Counted from the stretch's first letter, positions 1-9,413 are shown. The stretch: DNA of 64,000 bases from Anabaena sp. PCC 7108 (GCF_000332135.1 NZ_KB235896.1:558001-622000), one strand, 5' to 3'. Numbers and translations are program-made. The notes: generated by a model not told the origin, from the letters alone.

Positions 1-816
1 ACTGGCTGATTGGGCGGCGATCGCTTTATCCCAACTAGCAGGATTACCAATTCTAATTGCTGTGGCTAAGGTTTCTGGATTTGCTACTGGTTTACCATTT
101 ACCAAGGGTGCAGCACCAGCAGCTTGAAAGCCCATCATTTTCGGTAAGCGATCGCATTTACCGATTTGATGATATTGACAAAATCCCATCCAATATGCTG
201 TGATATTTCCCGCATTTCCCACAGGTATACATAACCAATCGGGAGCATTACCCAAAGCATCGACAACTTCAAATGCGCCTGTTTTCTGTCCTTCCAAGCG
301 GTAGGGGTTGACAGAATTCACCAAGGTAATCGGATAACTATCTGCCATTTCCCGGACTATTTCCAACGCCCGGTCAAAATTGCCTTTAATTGCTAATACC
401 TCAGCCCCATAGAGTAATGCTTGTGCTAACTTACCCAAAGCAACATAGCCGTCAGGAATCAACACAAAAGGTTTCATTCCCCCACGGCGAGCATAAGCTG
501 CGGCTGCGGCAGAAGTGTTACCTGTACTAGCGCAAATTACCGCTTTAGCACCTGCTTCTTTAGCTTTGGTAATGGCCATGGTCATCCCCCGATCTTTGAA
601 GCTACCGGTAGGGTTAAGACCATCATATTTAACAAATACCTTAACCTGTCTGCCAATGCGTTCTGCGATCGCTGGCACTGGTATCAAGGGCGTGTTACCT
701 TCCAACAAGGTAACAACTGGAGTGCTTTCACTGACAGGCAAGTATTCACGATAGGCTTCTATCAGTCCAGGCCAGGGTTGGCGATGAGATTTAGCAACAG
801 ACAAGCTCAAAGTCAC
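1..816 (-). CDS. thrC: Threonine synthase, 5' part (gene runs off the window start)
   Basis: This PLP enzyme converts O-phosphohomoserine to threonine in the cytoplasm. 272 residues are visible on the minus strand; the C-terminal part lies outside the window. The PLP-lysine motif [11 protein letters not shown] lies near residue 70, followed by the [16 protein letters not shown] stretch and [13 protein letters not shown] further on, all typical of fold-type II threonine synthases. The start is taken as GTG at 816 (protein begins [20 protein letters not shown]). A TTG three codons upstream at 825 is possible, and an in-frame stop lies just before it. No truncation or frameshift is seen in the visible part. 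Family assignment is confident; the exact start is not. Confidence 0.93.
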   Translation of the reverse strand, partial: MTLSLSVAKSHRQPWPGLIEAYREYLPVSESTPVVTLLEGNTPLIPVPAIAERIGRQVKVFVKYDGLNPTGSFKDRGMTMAITKAKEAGAKAVICASTGNTSAAAAAYARRGGMKPFVLIPDGYVALGKLAQALLYGAEVLAIKGNFDRALEIVREMADSYPITLVNSVNPYRLEGQKTGAFEVVDALGNAPDWLCIPVGNAGNITAYWMGFCQYHQIGKCDRLPKMMGFQAAGAAPLVNGKPVANPETLATAIRIGNPASWDKAIAAQSAS

Positions 817-1162
817 AGGATTCAAAACTTCTTAACTAGGGATTGAAGATGGGAAAATTGTCTTTTATCTTAGTGGTGTCAATAACTTTACCACGCTGAT
901 GGCGATCTTCAGCTGCCGCGTCTACAAATTGCATGATTCTTCTTTCAAACCTCTGCTGCTGTTGAGAACGCTGCCTTGTTGCTTGAATGTATAAACTATC
1001 AAAGCACAATAGATCATTGGTGGAACTGAGGCGCTATCATCGTAGTTTCTTATGACTTAACTGACAATCTATTAGATTATGTGATTAAAAGTATACAATG
1101 ATTTAAGAAAGCTTAAGATAGCAATATTATAATATCTCAAATGGTGTGAGTTAAGTTTGCAA
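817..1162. other. Spacer between thrC and the small coiled-coil gene
   Basis: This divergent spacer of about 350 bases should hold the promoters of thrC (minus) and of the small plus-strand gene at 1163. Apart from the possible short minus-strand frame at 836-1009, no RNA gene, tandem repeat or clear inverted repeat was seen. The part from 1030 to 1150 is AT-rich, as expected of a promoter region. Confidence 0.4.
836..934 (-). CDS. Possible small protein just upstream of thrC
   Basis: A 32-residue reading frame begins MQFVDAAAEDRHQRGKVIDT and ends at a TAG 10-20 bases before the thrC start. The frame stays open upstream to a TTG at about 1009, giving a Gln/Arg-rich N-terminal extension. Its composition is charged and protein-like, and it points the same way as thrC. 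No family is recognised. It could be a leader peptide gene, a remnant, or chance. Confidence 0.27.
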   Translation of the reverse strand: MQFVDAAAEDRHQRGKVIDTTKIKDNFPIFNP

Positions 1163-1366
1163 ATGAGTATAACCATGTCCAATTTGTCATCCAGTGTTGC
1201 CAGTTGCGAATCTCATAGCGAATTAGTCAAGAAACTGACTAAGGCTTATTATCGAGACGACCAGCAAGAGAAGTTTATGGATTTACAAGCAGAAGTAGAT
1301 TCTTTACTGCAACAGTTACAGAATCTCAAGAGCCAAAAGCTAGAATCTTGCAACCAGGAAGAATAA
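1163..1366 (+). CDS. Small charged, coiled-coil-like protein of unknown function
   Basis: About 67 residues. The first ATG of the frame is at 1163 (MSITMSNLSSS) and a second is at 1175 (MSNLSSS); a TTG at 1157 is less likely. The C-terminal half (residues about 38-60, FMDLQAEVDSLLQQLQNLKS) has leucine spacing typical of a short coiled coil, suggesting dimer formation or partner binding. There is no signal peptide or membrane segment. It is convergent with the large gene at 1384-3747, with stops only 17 bases apart. The function is not known to me. The frame looks real because of codon composition and its clean heptad pattern, but a database match was not checked. Confidence 0.6.
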   Translation: MSITMSNLSSSVASCESHSELVKKLTKAYYRDDQQEKFMDLQAEVDSLLQQLQNLKSQKLESCNQEE

Positions 1367-1383
1367 ACTAAAAAATTTAGTGG

Positions 1384-3747
1384 CTATTCAAAGCGCTGAT
1401 TAGTTTCCGACCAGCGCTTTAGAATGTATCTATCAGCACTTTCTACCAATAAAATTAGAGATTGGTCATTGGCAGGATGAGCGATCGCACTTAGAGCTTG
1501 CTGTGATTTTGGGCTAAAGTCATTATAGATAACCTTACCAGTATTCGAGAAAATCAGAGTCCGGGGACGTTTTTGAGCTTCTACATTTCCCCCCTTGATA
1601 GACGGTTTGATAGGCGCTGACTGATTCAATGATTCTATCGCTGCACCCGAAATAGTCAGAACTACGTCCAGATTACCGTCATTAGTGACATCAATCAGTT
1701 GTACAGGCCAATCACCCATTTTTACCTGCATCTCTGGGAATTTGGGAACAGCACCACTAAGGGGCATATCACCAGATTTTTGCCAAGAACGCCATGTATT
1801 TTCTAGCATTAACTGGACTAATTGGGGATTTTGTTGATAGAGTTCTTGGACAGTAATAGGAGATGGTTGTACCCATTCTAAGGCTGCCGGCGTGAGAGCT
1901 AAAGGTTTGGGTTGAAGAGAATTATTTTGAGTTTGAGGAATAGCCACACCAGCAGCTAAAAGCCGTAAAACACCATTCCGAAGTTGTACTGCTTTAATAG
2001 TCGCAGGACTAATTTGCTGTTCTCCATCCTGTAACCACACAATTATTTGGATAGTAGGATCAGTACTAATTCCCAATAGGTTTGCCCAAAATTGGCTAGA
2101 CTGAGATTTTGGTGGGTTTAAATTAGTAAACGGGTAACTCAGCCAACTAGCAAGGTGATGAAATGCACTTACATTTATCTCATACCATACCTGGTTATCC
2201 GTAATCTTTAAATCTGCTGTTCCCGGTATCAGTACCCAATCAGCATCATTAACTAGGCTAATTTGTTGTACCCCACCAATAATTTGACTGATATGAGTAG
2301 TTGTCACCTCATAATTGAGTTTTGCTAATAAATCTTGAAAATAGGTGAGATTTTCCTGATTGATGCTTGGTTGTTCCTGTAACCAAGAAGTAGCACGTTG
2401 TTCTCCCCGTTGTACGGCTAACATCAAATATGCCCAAGCCAATACAGATTGTCTATTAGGGTTGAGTCGCAACGCTACAGCTGTACGATTCCATAAACTA
2501 CCTCTATCTGTTTTCAGCAAGGTAGCAATTTCTTGGGCATTTTGAGAAGATGCTGTAAATAGCTGTAAAGCTTTCTCCCAGCGACCATCAATTAAATCTG
2601 TCAATACTTGCTGACTGGGACTAGCCCAAATTTTATCAGCTTGGCTTTTGGTGAATTGGGAATGAAGGCGAATTAAATCGATTTGCGCCTGTACAGCCGC
2701 TGGAAAAGGTTTTTTACGATTTTTCTGGAGAGATGTCAACCAAGCCAACGCCGGAGACCACATTCCATTTCGGGCTAATAATAGGGATTTTTGATAGCCA
2801 AAGTCCTCAAATACTGATTTAAGGTTAATTTCTTCCAGCACCACAGAATTAGGGACTAAATCGCCAGCTTTGATTTGGTAAACTTGCAGATGGGGTTCTA
2901 AACCTACAGTCTGGTCGATAACTAACTCTTTTGCGGTACTACCAGTTACTTGCTCCCATTTAGGTAGTTGCCCATTGGGGTTTTTCCAAGATAACATTGG
3001 CTGTAAGCTTCTATTGCCAGGATTGTAGTAATAAATTTGACCGTAGACGATAGAACTATCTTCTTGTTTGTATTCCCCCCGCAGATTAAACCAGAATCCT
3101 GGTAAGGATGTAGAGTTTTCAAAAGCTTTTATCTCAGTGAAAAATAAGTTCTTTTTTCCCTCTTGATTGTTGGTATCTGATGCAATTTCGCCAAAAGGGG
3201 ATTTCACAAAGAATTCTGTCAGACCAGTCACAGACATTTGCGTGACTAGATTGTAGTATTTTTCTGGATGCAATTGGAATTCTAAGGACTTGGAGCGCTG
3301 ATAAACCCTCAATTCTACTAGTTCTTGACAATTAGACTGACAATTAGCACGTTTTTGGAAGATTGGTAGTAGAAATGACTTCTGTTGCTGATCATCTAAA
3401 TATATAATTTCCCCAGCTATGCGGTTTTTTTGACTTAAGCTAAGTTGAATTGCTGGGAGAGTTTGGGGGCGATCGCTCTGACTCAGTGGAAGTTGCGCCC
3501 ATTCTGGTAAAATTTCATTTAGCCAGCTAACCTGTTCTGGGTTGAAAATGAAGAGAATACTAATCCAGCCAAAAGCTATGATGACACCAGTACTACTTAA
3601 TAAAATCATCAGCGCTACGGTTGACAACAGCCAACTGTGCCATTTAGGCTCTTTTTTAGGTCTTTTAGCGCTCTTCTTCATCGCACCTGTACGAGGCTGA
3701 TTGATTCGAGCAAGTTTTTGCGTCAGCTTCCGCGAGTGCTTTCCCAT
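1384..3747 (-). CDS. Large membrane-anchored protein of unknown function (787 aa)
   Basis: The N-terminus is strongly basic (residues 1-36, many Lys/Arg), followed by one hydrophobic segment at about 38-68 that should anchor the protein in a membrane. The remaining roughly 700 residues are soluble. A segment near residue 680-700 (IDVTNDGNLDVVLTISG) resembles an FG-GAP/VCBS-type calcium-binding loop, so a beta-rich C-terminal part is possible. The middle has a helical section rich in Trp and Leu (about 330-470) reminiscent of repeat-type helices, but no family was firmly recognised. It is likely a conserved cyanobacterial protein. It is monocistronic as far as can be seen: the neighbour on the right is a long spacer. 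The start ATG at 3747 gives the basic N-terminus. Confidence 0.8.
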   Translation of the reverse strand: MGKHSRKLTQKLARINQPRTGAMKKSAKRPKKEPKWHSWLLSTVALMILLSSTGVIIAFGWISILFIFNPEQVSWLNEILPEWAQLPLSQSDRPQTLPAIQLSLSQKNRIAGEIIYLDDQQQKSFLLPIFQKRANCQSNCQELVELRVYQRSKSLEFQLHPEKYYNLVTQMSVTGLTEFFVKSPFGEIASDTNNQEGKKNLFFTEIKAFENSTSLPGFWFNLRGEYKQEDSSIVYGQIYYYNPGNRSLQPMLSWKNPNGQLPKWEQVTGSTAKELVIDQTVGLEPHLQVYQIKAGDLVPNSVVLEEINLKSVFEDFGYQKSLLLARNGMWSPALAWLTSLQKNRKKPFPAAVQAQIDLIRLHSQFTKSQADKIWASPSQQVLTDLIDGRWEKALQLFTASSQNAQEIATLLKTDRGSLWNRTAVALRLNPNRQSVLAWAYLMLAVQRGEQRATSWLQEQPSINQENLTYFQDLLAKLNYEVTTTHISQIIGGVQQISLVNDADWVLIPGTADLKITDNQVWYEINVSAFHHLASWLSYPFTNLNPPKSQSSQFWANLLGISTDPTIQIIVWLQDGEQQISPATIKAVQLRNGVLRLLAAGVAIPQTQNNSLQPKPLALTPAALEWVQPSPITVQELYQQNPQLVQLMLENTWRSWQKSGDMPLSGAVPKFPEMQVKMGDWPVQLIDVTNDGNLDVVLTISGAAIESLNQSAPIKPSIKGGNVEAQKRPRTLIFSNTGKVIYNDFSPKSQQALSAIAHPANDQSLILLVESADRYILKRWSETNQRFE

Positions 3748-3874
3748 CTTAGTTTTCAGTCACCCTAGATAATCTTTTGGGCTGGGTATTTTGTCTTTTA
3801 TACCCTGACTTTGCAAAGTTGCCCATAATTGTTAAGTTTAAATTTTTACATTTTACCAAAAAGCTTAATTATCT

Positions 3875-4204
3875 AGGACTTAGGCACTGTATAAACCTGT
3901 CATGATCTAAATGAACGAAATTAAGCATAGGGAAATCAGTAATGTTGGTCGGTGTTAGCGAAGCGGCACGAAGTGCGGAATGATATCATGTCCAGTTGAA
4001 TACTTTATGACTTACGCATTGACAAGATTCCTCAAATATGTAATATGAATTATATTTCTTGTAGGGTGCGTCAGACACGATATTTTCACAAAAAACAGAT
4101 TCTCTCTATCTGACGCACCTTACTCAATAAGTTATTCCCAAAGGCGAAAACGACGCAATTTCGTTCATTCACATCATGGCAGATTCGTACAGTGCGTAAG
4201 TCCT
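3875..4204. repeat. Composite palindromic element (MITE-like, about 330 bp)
   Basis: Outer inverted ends read AGGACTTAGGCACTGTA at 3875 and TACAGTGCGTAAGTCCT ending at about 4204. A second nested pair is a perfect 13-bp inverted repeat (3910-3922 and 4157-4169). A third, inner hairpin pairs GGTGCGTCAGA near 4065 with TCTGACGCACC near 4109. No transposase gene lies inside. The outer ends match those of the 124-bp elements at 22870 and 44866, so this is probably a larger member or a nested insertion of the same family. Confidence 0.7.
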
Positions 4205-4389
4205 ATACTTATCATTTAGACTGACGCTCAAGACACGGGGACGCGGAGAATTTTTTTTGATAAGTGATTAGGCGGACATGATATGAATATTTCTTGGTTT
4301 TTTCCAAACAAATATTTGATATAATTTTAACAAGTAAATGTAATCCAATTAAATGCTGAAAAGCAGCCTATTAAAATAAAAGCTAATTG

Positions 4390-4550
4390 TTTGGCTCAAC
4401 CAAAGAACGGTGGGCGCAGGGTTTTAAAGCTCAGTCAACGTCTTCATAGAAGAGTCACGCTCGTTGCCCACACTTACCCGTTCGCGTCAGTGTGCCTATA
4501 GCTTGCGTGGCGACGCAGGAGCCTTGGGAGTGTGTGGAGTATATCACGAG
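4390..4550. repeat. Degenerate hairpin element, possible IS200/IS605-type end
   Basis: The block contains GTCTTCATAGAAGAGTC, then GCCCACACTTACCCGTTCGCG, then GGGAGTGTGTGGAGTATATCAC, so the two outer parts can form a GCCCACACT/AGTGTGTGG stem. A diverged relative with the same order of parts lies at 19228-19320. The layout recalls subterminal hairpins of IS200/IS605 elements, but no tnpA or tnpB is present and the assignment is weak. Confidence 0.35.
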
Positions 4551-4561
4551 TTATCTAAATA

Positions 4562-4591
4562 TAAAAAAGGTTTGGTTAGCCACCAAACCTT
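4562..4591 (-). terminator. Intrinsic terminator on the minus strand
   Basis: A 9-bp perfect stem (AGGTTTGGT / ACCAAACCT, loop of 5) at 4568-4590 is followed on the minus strand by a run of six T (complement of 4563-4568). It lies about 800 bases beyond the ispH stop, with no minus-strand gene between them, so it ends either a long ispH 3' region or an unrecognised minus-strand RNA. Confidence 0.55.
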
Positions 4592-5087
4592 CATATAAAT
4601 CCAGTGCATAACAACATCCCAACCTAATTTAACCTGTCTGGTTTTATTGAAGCATCTTCCTATGGGATGTGTACAAATATCTTGAAAGCTGATAATGTGC
4701 TATACCTTAACAGTTAAGAAAATTCCGGGAAGAAAACTTTGTTCTGTTTCTGTTTTTACCCTGCAAAAATGCCTACTTTATGGTTAAGGTCGTAAATGTA
4801 AAACTATTGATAATTTCCATACTTGTTGATTTTTACTGTTAATAGAAAACGGGAAACAATTTTTAACTTTCAACAAGTTATGACAATACACAGGGCGGTT
4901 AGGACACCAAAAGACTTTTCAGACTCTTACCTGCTATATAACTGTGATTAGTAGGTATTTGGCATTTTTGCACTTATCTATCACAGTAGCTTGATATATT
5001 GCAGAAATTACCAAGATGTTTTTAAATTTTATACTACAGACACAGTAAAGTCCGTCTTTATTTGTTTATTTTTGGGGATTTGGCAAT

Positions 5088-5116
5088 TTGGCAGAAAATG
5101 ATAAAATACCTATGTT
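5088..5116 (+). promoter_or_regulatory. Sigma-70-type promoter of the predicted small RNA
   Basis: TTGGCA at 5088-5093 (one mismatch to TTGACA), a 17-base spacer, and TATGTT at 5111-5116 (two mismatches to TATAAT). An 8-bp perfect inverted repeat (ATCCTAAG / CTTAGGAT, 5117-5139) covers the expected start site and could be an operator or a 5' hairpin of the transcript. Confidence 0.5.
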
Positions 5117-5122
5117 ATCCTA

Positions 5123-5315
5123 AGTAAAATGCTTAGGATTAATAATGAATAAAGACAATTAGCACGATCTAAATCGATGTTATTTTTGTTGATTTCATTT
5201 GCTATCCTGACAACCTATTGAATCTTAAATTTGTTATTTTTGTTTCTTATTCCAAGGTGTATTACCACTTTCAAGCTATTAGTACGGACGGGTATTTATC
5301 CCGTCCTTTATTTTT
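5123..5315 (+). ncRNA. Predicted orphan small RNA, about 190 nt
   Basis: Inferred from a good promoter at 5088-5116 and a strong intrinsic terminator at 5286-5315, with no credible reading frame between them (the longest is five codons from an ATG at 5144). The 5' end would carry an 8-bp hairpin. It is convergent with ispH, whose stop is at 5383. It matches no RNA family I can recall with certainty (not tmRNA, 6S, SRP RNA or RNase P RNA, by size and motifs). Confidence 0.45.
5286..5315 (+). terminator. Intrinsic terminator of the predicted small RNA
   Basis: Perfect 7-bp GC-rich stem GGACGGG (5286-5292) with CCCGTCC (5300-5306), 7-base loop, followed by TTTATTTTT (5307-5315). The T tract is on the plus strand only, so the terminator serves a plus-strand transcript, yet no plus-strand gene precedes it. 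Confidence 0.75.
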
Positions 5316-5382
5316 GGCAAATGCAAGGAATAGAAAAACTAAATCGATACATTCCTAACTTCTGCTATGTATGCGCGACTTA

Positions 5383-6591
5383 TTAAACTAAAGCTGCGGT
5401 ATCTTTTAGAGCAAAAATTTTCTCAATGATATCTTCTACAACTTTATCAGGTGTAGAAGCACCAGAGGTTATACCCACGACTATTTCTCCTGTTGGTAAC
5501 CAGTTTTCTGTTGTTACCAAATCTCCTGTTAATTGCCGATGTTCAATGGACTTACCAGATTTAATCCGCTCAACACAATCAATGTGATAAGAAGGAATAC
5601 TGCGATCAAAAGCAATTTGTTGTAATTGAGTAGTATTTGATGAATTAAACCCACCAATTACGACCATTAAATCTAGATTATCTTCCACTAATTCTAACAT
5701 CGCATCTTGACGTTCTTGGGTAGCATCGCAGATGGTATTAAAGTTTTGGAAATGCAGATTTAATGCTGTTGGTCCATATTTCTGCATCATGGTTCTCTCA
5801 AAGATTTTACCAATTTTCTCGGTGTCACCTTTAAGCATGGTAGTTTGGTTAGCAATACCCACTTTTTCTAAATCTTTGTCAGGATCAAATCCAGCGGAAC
5901 AAGCTTTAGCAAATTTCGCTAAAAATTCTTCTCGGTTGCCACCATTAAGAATATAGTTAGTTACATATTCTGCTTCTTGTAAATTCAATACAATCAGGTA
6001 TTTCCCAGCAAAGGAACTAGTAGCAACGGTTTCCTCGTGCTTATATTTACCATGAATAATGGAAGTGTATTCGCCTTTTTTGTGTTTTTCAACGGTATTC
6101 CAAACTTTAGAAACCCACGGACAAGTAGTATCAACTATTTTGCAGCCTTTATCATGCAAAATTTGCATTTCTTGAACGCTGGCACCAAAAGCTGGTAGGA
6201 TTACCACATCACCTTGATCAACAATAGAAAAGTCCTTTGTATTAGCTTCAACAGGGATAAATTGTACTTCCATTTCCTGCATTCGCTGATTCACAGAGGG
6301 ATTGTGAATAATTTCATTGGTAATCCAAATGCGTTCTGTGGGGAAGTGCTGACGAGTTTCATAGGCCATGGCGACTGCACGTTCTACACCCCAGCAAAAG
6401 CCAAAAGCTTGTGCTAGTCGGATGGTAACATTACCTCTTTGGAGAGTGTAGTTGCGATCGCGTATTTGCTGAATCAAGTTGCTTTGATACTCGGACTGCA
6501 ACTGGGTAGCTACTTCGGCTTGATGACCAAACCCTTTGCGGTTGTAATTTTCTGAATGTTGTAGGCTACGTTTAAAAGCTTTGGTATCCAT
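5383..6591 (-). CDS. ispH: 4-hydroxy-3-methylbut-2-enyl diphosphate reductase
   Basis: Last enzyme of the MEP isoprenoid pathway. It reduces HMBPP to IPP and DMAPP using an oxygen-sensitive iron-sulphur cluster, with electrons from ferredoxin in cyanobacteria. The three cluster cysteines are visible: C66 ([11 protein letters not shown]), C157 (DTTCPWVSK) and C288 ([11 protein letters not shown]). Further family motifs are IIHNPSV (95-100), the [15 protein letters not shown] stretch (248-261) and [11 protein letters not shown]. At 402 residues it is longer than the roughly 315 of E. coli IspH, but the extended N-terminus is the usual cyanobacterial/plant form. The start ATG at 6591 gives [10 protein letters not shown], the usual N-terminus. 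Another enzyme of the same pathway, ispE, lies at 61810. Confident call. Confidence 0.97.
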   Translation of the reverse strand: MDTKAFKRSLQHSENYNRKGFGHQAEVATQLQSEYQSNLIQQIRDRNYTLQRGNVTIRLAQAFGFCWGVERAVAMAYETRQHFPTERIWITNEIIHNPSVNQRMQEMEVQFIPVEANTKDFSIVDQGDVVILPAFGASVQEMQILHDKGCKIVDTTCPWVSKVWNTVEKHKKGEYTSIIHGKYKHEETVATSSFAGKYLIVLNLQEAEYVTNYILNGGNREEFLAKFAKACSAGFDPDKDLEKVGIANQTTMLKGDTEKIGKIFERTMMQKYGPTALNLHFQNFNTICDATQERQDAMLELVEDNLDLMVVIGGFNSSNTTQLQQIAFDRSIPSYHIDCVERIKSGKSIEHRQLTGDLVTTENWLPTGEIVVGITSGASTPDKVVEDIIEKIFALKDTAALV

Positions 6592-6664
6592 TTAGGTTTT
6601 GCCACTAAAATCACTTTTTCTTATTTTCTCGTGCCAAGGGGCGATTTAGATGGATAAATCAGTT

Positions 6665-6890
6665 ATCTATTAAAAAAACTCCCCGTCTCCCAATCTCCCA
6701 ATCTCCCAATCTCCCAATCTCCCAATCTCCCCATCTCCCCATCTCCCCATCTCACCGTCTCCCCGCGTCCCCGCGTCCCCGTGTCTCCGCGTCCCCGCGT
6801 CCCCGCGTCCCCGTGTCTCCCCATCTCCGCGTCCCCGTGTCTCCCAATCTCCCCATCTCCGCGTCCCCGCGTCCCCGCGTCTTCCCTATT
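6665..6890. repeat. Short tandem repeat block (C-rich 8-10-mers)
   Basis: About 225 bases of variants of CCCAATCTC, CCCCATCTC and CCCCGCGTC repeated head to tail. This kind of block is common between genes of heterocystous cyanobacteria (short tandemly repeated repetitive sequences). It runs directly into the last codons of the SGNH hydrolase gene at 6889. Confidence 0.85.
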
Positions 6891-7758
6891 AAATCCTCTC
6901 TCGACTAGTCCCTAGCTGGTTTTCTTGACGTTGGGGTGCTAATTGCTTGTTGTTATAAATCTGCAATGCAGTTCGCCAGACTAGATAGCCTTGAGGATTG
7001 AGATGTAAACCATCAGTAGTCAATTCCTGGTTGAGATTACCTTGCTTATTGGTGAACAAGGGATGTAAATCCAGATATTTGACATCTTGTCTAGTTGCTA
7101 TTTTTTGTATTTCTTCATTTAATTGGCGAATGCGACTATTGGGAATAGCGAGTAATTTCGCCTTTCCTTCCCATGTTGCTTCCTCTCCCCCATGAGGTAA
7201 TATTGATTGGACAAAGATTTGCGATTGGCGGTGATTCCTTCGCAAATAACGGAGAATTTGCCGCTGATTGGCTAAAATTTCCTGATCACTTACGCCTCGA
7301 ATGAGGTCATTAATACCAATCATTACTAAAATTGTCTCTGGCTGAGTCTGGTCAAATAAATCTAATCTTTTTAATAGTCCATCGCTAGTTTCACCGGATA
7401 TAGCCTGATTTAGCCAAGTTCTATCTTCTGGTAATAACTCCGGTGGAAACCACAAACTCAGAGAATCTCCAGCCATTATAGTTAAATGCTGAGGAGACTT
7501 AGCAGCCGCTACTGTTGCTTCTTGTTTGAGGACATCTAACCATTGTCGATAGTTAAGTTTATGGCGAGGGCCTAACTCCGATACTACAGGTCGGTTTATA
7601 TTGTTGAGGTTGACTGGTGCTGGAGAAGTTGTGGTTGCAAACGCAGTGGTCAATTGCTGCTGTCGCCAAATCAGCAGGATGACGGACAACATCAAGATAC
7701 CATTGGTGATCAGTAAGAAAAATCCCCAGACAGGAAATGTTTTTACAGGAGTGGACAC
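6889..7758 (-). CDS. SGNH/GDSL-type esterase or acylhydrolase, membrane-anchored
   Basis: The SGNH hydrolase blocks are in order: GDS with nucleophile S99 (MAGDSLSLWF), G122 (AISGETSDG), N150 (MIGINDLIRG), and the D249/H252 pair (TDGLHLNPQGY). A single hydrophobic segment at about 10-30 would anchor the enzyme, with the catalytic domain probably outside the cytoplasmic membrane. The family cleaves esters, thioesters or acyl groups from lipids or polysaccharides; the substrate cannot be told from sequence. 289 residues is a normal length. The stop codon lies at the edge of a tandem-repeat block. It stands between ispH and amt on the same strand but with long gaps, so it is probably its own transcript. 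Confidence 0.85.
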   Translation of the reverse strand: MSTPVKTFPVWGFFLLITNGILMLSVILLIWRQQQLTTAFATTTSPAPVNLNNINRPVVSELGPRHKLNYRQWLDVLKQEATVAAAKSPQHLTIMAGDSLSLWFPPELLPEDRTWLNQAISGETSDGLLKRLDLFDQTQPETILVMIGINDLIRGVSDQEILANQRQILRYLRRNHRQSQIFVQSILPHGGEEATWEGKAKLLAIPNSRIRQLNEEIQKIATRQDVKYLDLHPLFTNKQGNLNQELTTDGLHLNPQGYLVWRTALQIYNNKQLAPQRQENQLGTSRERI

Positions 7759-8024
7759 GACTAAAAAATTAAAAATAAAAAAATCAAAATGACTTCTGTC
7801 GTCAGTCTGATGGCGAGTAAGTTAAATGTACATCAGGCTAACAAACTTTAGCAATTTTGATTCATGGGAGTTTCCCGGTAGGTTAGGAAAATCTCTTTAA
7901 TTTACAATGTCTTCACCAAATTGAAAACAGCCTTGATTAGTAGCGATCGCTTGACAATCAAGACAGTCGCTACAGAAAACATGAATCTTCGCATCTACTC
8001 GTCTGTGTATTCCTAATCTTAGGA

Positions 8025-9413
8025 CTAGGAAAGATTTATGCGATCGCCAAACTCGGAGTTATAACCTTCTTCTCCGTGTTCGTTAATATCCAAACCTTGA
8101 TTTTCTGTTTCTTCCTTCACACGCAGTCCGATTGTAGAATCAATAAATTTGAGGATCAGCCATGTGCCAACAGCGGCGATGATATAGGCTATGGCGATCG
8201 CTCCTAGTTCTACGAATAATTCCCCGAAGTTACCACGCAATACACCTTCTTTCCCACCGGAGTTGACTTCAGTGGTGGCGAAAAAGGCGGTTAAAATTGC
8301 CCCCAATGTTCCCCCAACACCATGTACAGGATAGGTATCTAAGGCATCATCAATATTAAGCTTGTGCTTGAAACTCACCGCATAAAAGCAAACAAGGGCG
8401 GTCATAAGCCCAATCAAAATAGCTGACAAGGGTGTGACAAATCCTGCGGCTGGAGTAATCCCTACCAAACCAGCTACTGCACCTGTGGCTGCACCAACAG
8501 CGGTGGGTTTACCTCTGAGAGTGGCTTCTAAAATTAGCCACATCAACGCACCAGCAGCGGCAGATGTATTTGTAGCGACAAAGGCGACTGTGGCGACACT
8601 ACCTGCAGATAAGGCGCTACCAGCATTAAAACCAAACCAGCCAAACCAAAGTAAGCCAGCACCTAATAAAATAAAGGGGACATTATGGGGTGGACTCAGA
8701 CGATCTGGGTGGTTTTTCCGAGGTCCGAGGACGATGGCGGCGACGAGTGCAGAAACTCCAGAACTAATATGTACGACTGTGCCACCAGCAAAGTCAAGAG
8801 CGCCTAATCCACCATATAAACTCAAGAATCCACCTTTAGCCCAAACCATGTGCGCTAGGGGTGTGTAGATAAAGGTTGACCACAATAGCACAAATAAGCA
8901 ATAGGCTCGAAAACTCATCCGTTCAGCGATCGCCCCGGAAATTAAAGCTGGGGTGATAATTGCAAACATGGCTTGATAGATCATGTAGGCTTGATGAGGT
9001 ATTGTTCCGGCATAGGAAACAACTTCCGCAGGGGCTGAACCTTCTAGATAACCTGTGGTTTCTAAACCAACACCGTTTAAACCTAACCACTGTAAGCCAC
9101 CGATGAAGGGCAAACCAGGGGCAAAGGAGAGGCTATAACCCCAAAGAACCCAGGTGACTCCGACAATGGCCATCAAGACAAAACTCATCATTAAGGTGTT
9201 GAGGATATTGCGCGATCGCACAAACCCACCATAAAAAAAAGCCAAGCCTGGTGTCATCAGCATTACTAGTGCTGAGGAAATCAGCATAAATGCTGTGTCT
9301 CCAGTATCAGGAGCAGGGGGAGTGGCTGTTCCTTGGGCTAATGCACTACCCAGCAGTGGGAATGCTAACAAAAATCCGGTCAAAACCCCAATCATTACAA
9401 ATTTCTTCAGCAC
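8025..9413 (-). CDS. amt: Ammonium transporter (Amt family)
   Basis: Inner-membrane trimeric channel for ammonium uptake under nitrogen limitation. A signal-like N-terminus (residues 1-26, ending ALAQG) is followed by about 11 membrane segments. The pore histidine pair is present: H215 (GGTVVHISSGVSA) and H364 (YPVHGVGGTLG). The TPGLAFFYGGFVRSRN signature is at about 54-69. 462 residues fits the family. The C-terminus has a short cytoplasmic tail. The promoter region holds a perfect NtcA box about 50 bases before the start, in agreement with nitrogen control of this family. No glnK/glnB gene is adjacent. The start ATG at 9413 gives the expected signal peptide. Confidence 0.96.
   Translation of the reverse strand: MLKKFVMIGVLTGFLLAFPLLGSALAQGTATPPAPDTGDTAFMLISSALVMLMTPGLAFFYGGFVRSRNILNTLMMSFVLMAIVGVTWVLWGYSLSFAPGLPFIGGLQWLGLNGVGLETTGYLEGSAPAEVVSYAGTIPHQAYMIYQAMFAIITPALISGAIAERMSFRAYCLFVLLWSTFIYTPLAHMVWAKGGFLSLYGGLGALDFAGGTVVHISSGVSALVAAIVLGPRKNHPDRLSPPHNVPFILLGAGLLWFGWFGFNAGSALSAGSVATVAFVATNTSAAAGALMWLILEATLRGKPTAVGAATGAVAGLVGITPAAGFVTPLSAILIGLMTALVCFYAVSFKHKLNIDDALDTYPVHGVGGTLGAILTAFFATTEVNSGGKEGVLRGNFGELFVELGAIAIAYIIAAVGTWLILKFIDSTIGLRVKEETENQGLDINEHGEEGYNSEFGDRINLS

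Noticed and set aside
6640-6890. CRISPR array
   Set aside because: The repeats are directly adjacent 8-10-mers without unique spacers, and no cas gene is near.
8434-8868. 144-codon plus-strand frame opposite amt
   Set aside because: Lies fully antisense to a well-supported transporter gene.
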